Shown: one piece after another, positions 5,133-5,394 of the stretch | Position numbering within the stretch: the first letter of the stretch is position 1 | Layout of the letters: each line of letters starts with the position of its first letter | NCBI RefSeq assembly: GCF_938002845.1 | Contig: NZ_CALKZP010000006.1 | Span: 1-5,394, forward strand | Direction: 5' to 3' | Length of the DNA stretch: 5,394 nucleotides | From: an uncultured Campylobacter sp. | Lineage (GTDB): Bacteria; Campylobacterota; Campylobacteria; Campylobacterales; Campylobacteraceae | The notes under the pieces: model-generated | Databases searched by the model: none | What the model saw: only the letters and a program-made list of their open reading frames with translations | Told to the model about the DNA's origin: nothing | Made by a program: the position numbers and the translations under genes

Positions 5133-5394
5133 TTATCTTTCAGCCACCCGTTTAAAATTTCAATCTGCGCCGCGACGCTCTCGTTCGCCGTGCCTCCTTG
5201 CGACTTGCGCGCCTCCTTAGAAGCGTTTAGATCAAGAAATTTAACCGCGCCCGCGCCCAGGCTTTCATCCACGCTAGCGAGCTGCTGCGCATTTAGCTCG
5301 CTCAAATCCAGGCCCAAATTTTCCGCATACGCCACGGCTTTGCCCGTGATGAAGTGCGCCCGGCGAAACGGCACGTTTTTCTCCCGCACGAGAT
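5129..5394 (-). CDS. argH: Argininosuccinate lyase, C-terminal end (cut by right window edge)
   Basis: The last 87 residues of the roughly 460-residue enzyme that splits argininosuccinate into arginine and fumarate in the final step of arginine synthesis. The visible part reads LVREKNVPFRRAHFITGKAV, the ArgH C-terminal helix region (family pattern 'lVrkGvPFR.AH...GkaV'). It is followed by LDLSELNAQQLASVD and the end motif EARKSQGGTANESVAAQI, matching the family 'A...R.s.GGTa...V..Qi'. The frame is open to the window edge; the GTG at 5389-5387 is an internal valine, not a start. The active-site domains lie outside the window. The gap to the chemoreceptor ATG is 66 bases and holds an AT-only palindrome but no convincing terminator, so read-through is possible. 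Confidence 0.93.
   Translation of the reverse strand, partial: LVREKNVPFRRAHFITGKAVAYAENLGLDLSELNAQQLASVDESLGAGAVKFLDLNASKEARKSQGGTANESVAAQIEILNGWLKDK

Noticed and set aside
5129..5389. Independent 86-residue gene starting at GTG 5389
   Set aside because: Homology pattern shows it is the interior C-terminus of ArgH; the frame continues upstream past the window edge and the GTG codes valine.

Overview
The window looks like chromosome from a relatively GC-rich Campylobacter of the oral type (C. rectus, C. showae, C. curvus or C. gracilis). This assignment is inference. It rests on the very frequent AAATTT word, the AT-rich extended -10 promoters, the pheT-pheS-HIT gene order known from Campylobacter, and a cytosolic zinc-binding chemoreceptor typical of Campylobacterota.

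Left part (1-2320): conserved housekeeping genes. On the minus strand pheS (TTG start) runs into pheT through a 4-base ATGA overlap, so both subunits of phenylalanyl-tRNA synthetase are made from one transcript. pheT leaves the window after 254 codons. A divergent promoter region separates pheS from a plus-strand HIT-family nucleotide hydrolase gene (hinT), which ends at a good intrinsic terminator.

Middle part (2321-3976): an accessory island with visibly more AT than its flanks (hand count: 15 G/C in 2941-3000 against 37 G/C in 1201-1260). It holds a minus-strand pair, a UPF0174/YaaW-family protein (DUF3944 N-terminus) followed in overlap by a 67-residue single-pass membrane protein. A 68-residue helix-turn-helix protein is transcribed divergently. 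The 160-base divergent spacer has back-to-back candidate -10 boxes enclosed by a perfect 10-base inverted repeat, and a hairpin that buries the ribosome binding site of the HTH gene. Together these look like a small self-regulated module of unknown function, and this is the best candidate in the window for something undescribed. A 359-base stretch without a gene follows, carrying short degenerate repeats, one of which resembles the sequence downstream of hinT.

Right part (3977-5394): on the minus strand, a soluble methyl-accepting chemotaxis protein with a C-terminal CZB zinc-binding domain and its own promoter, preceded by the 3' end of argH, which enters from beyond the right edge. No tRNA, rRNA, CRISPR array, insertion sequence or integrase is visible.
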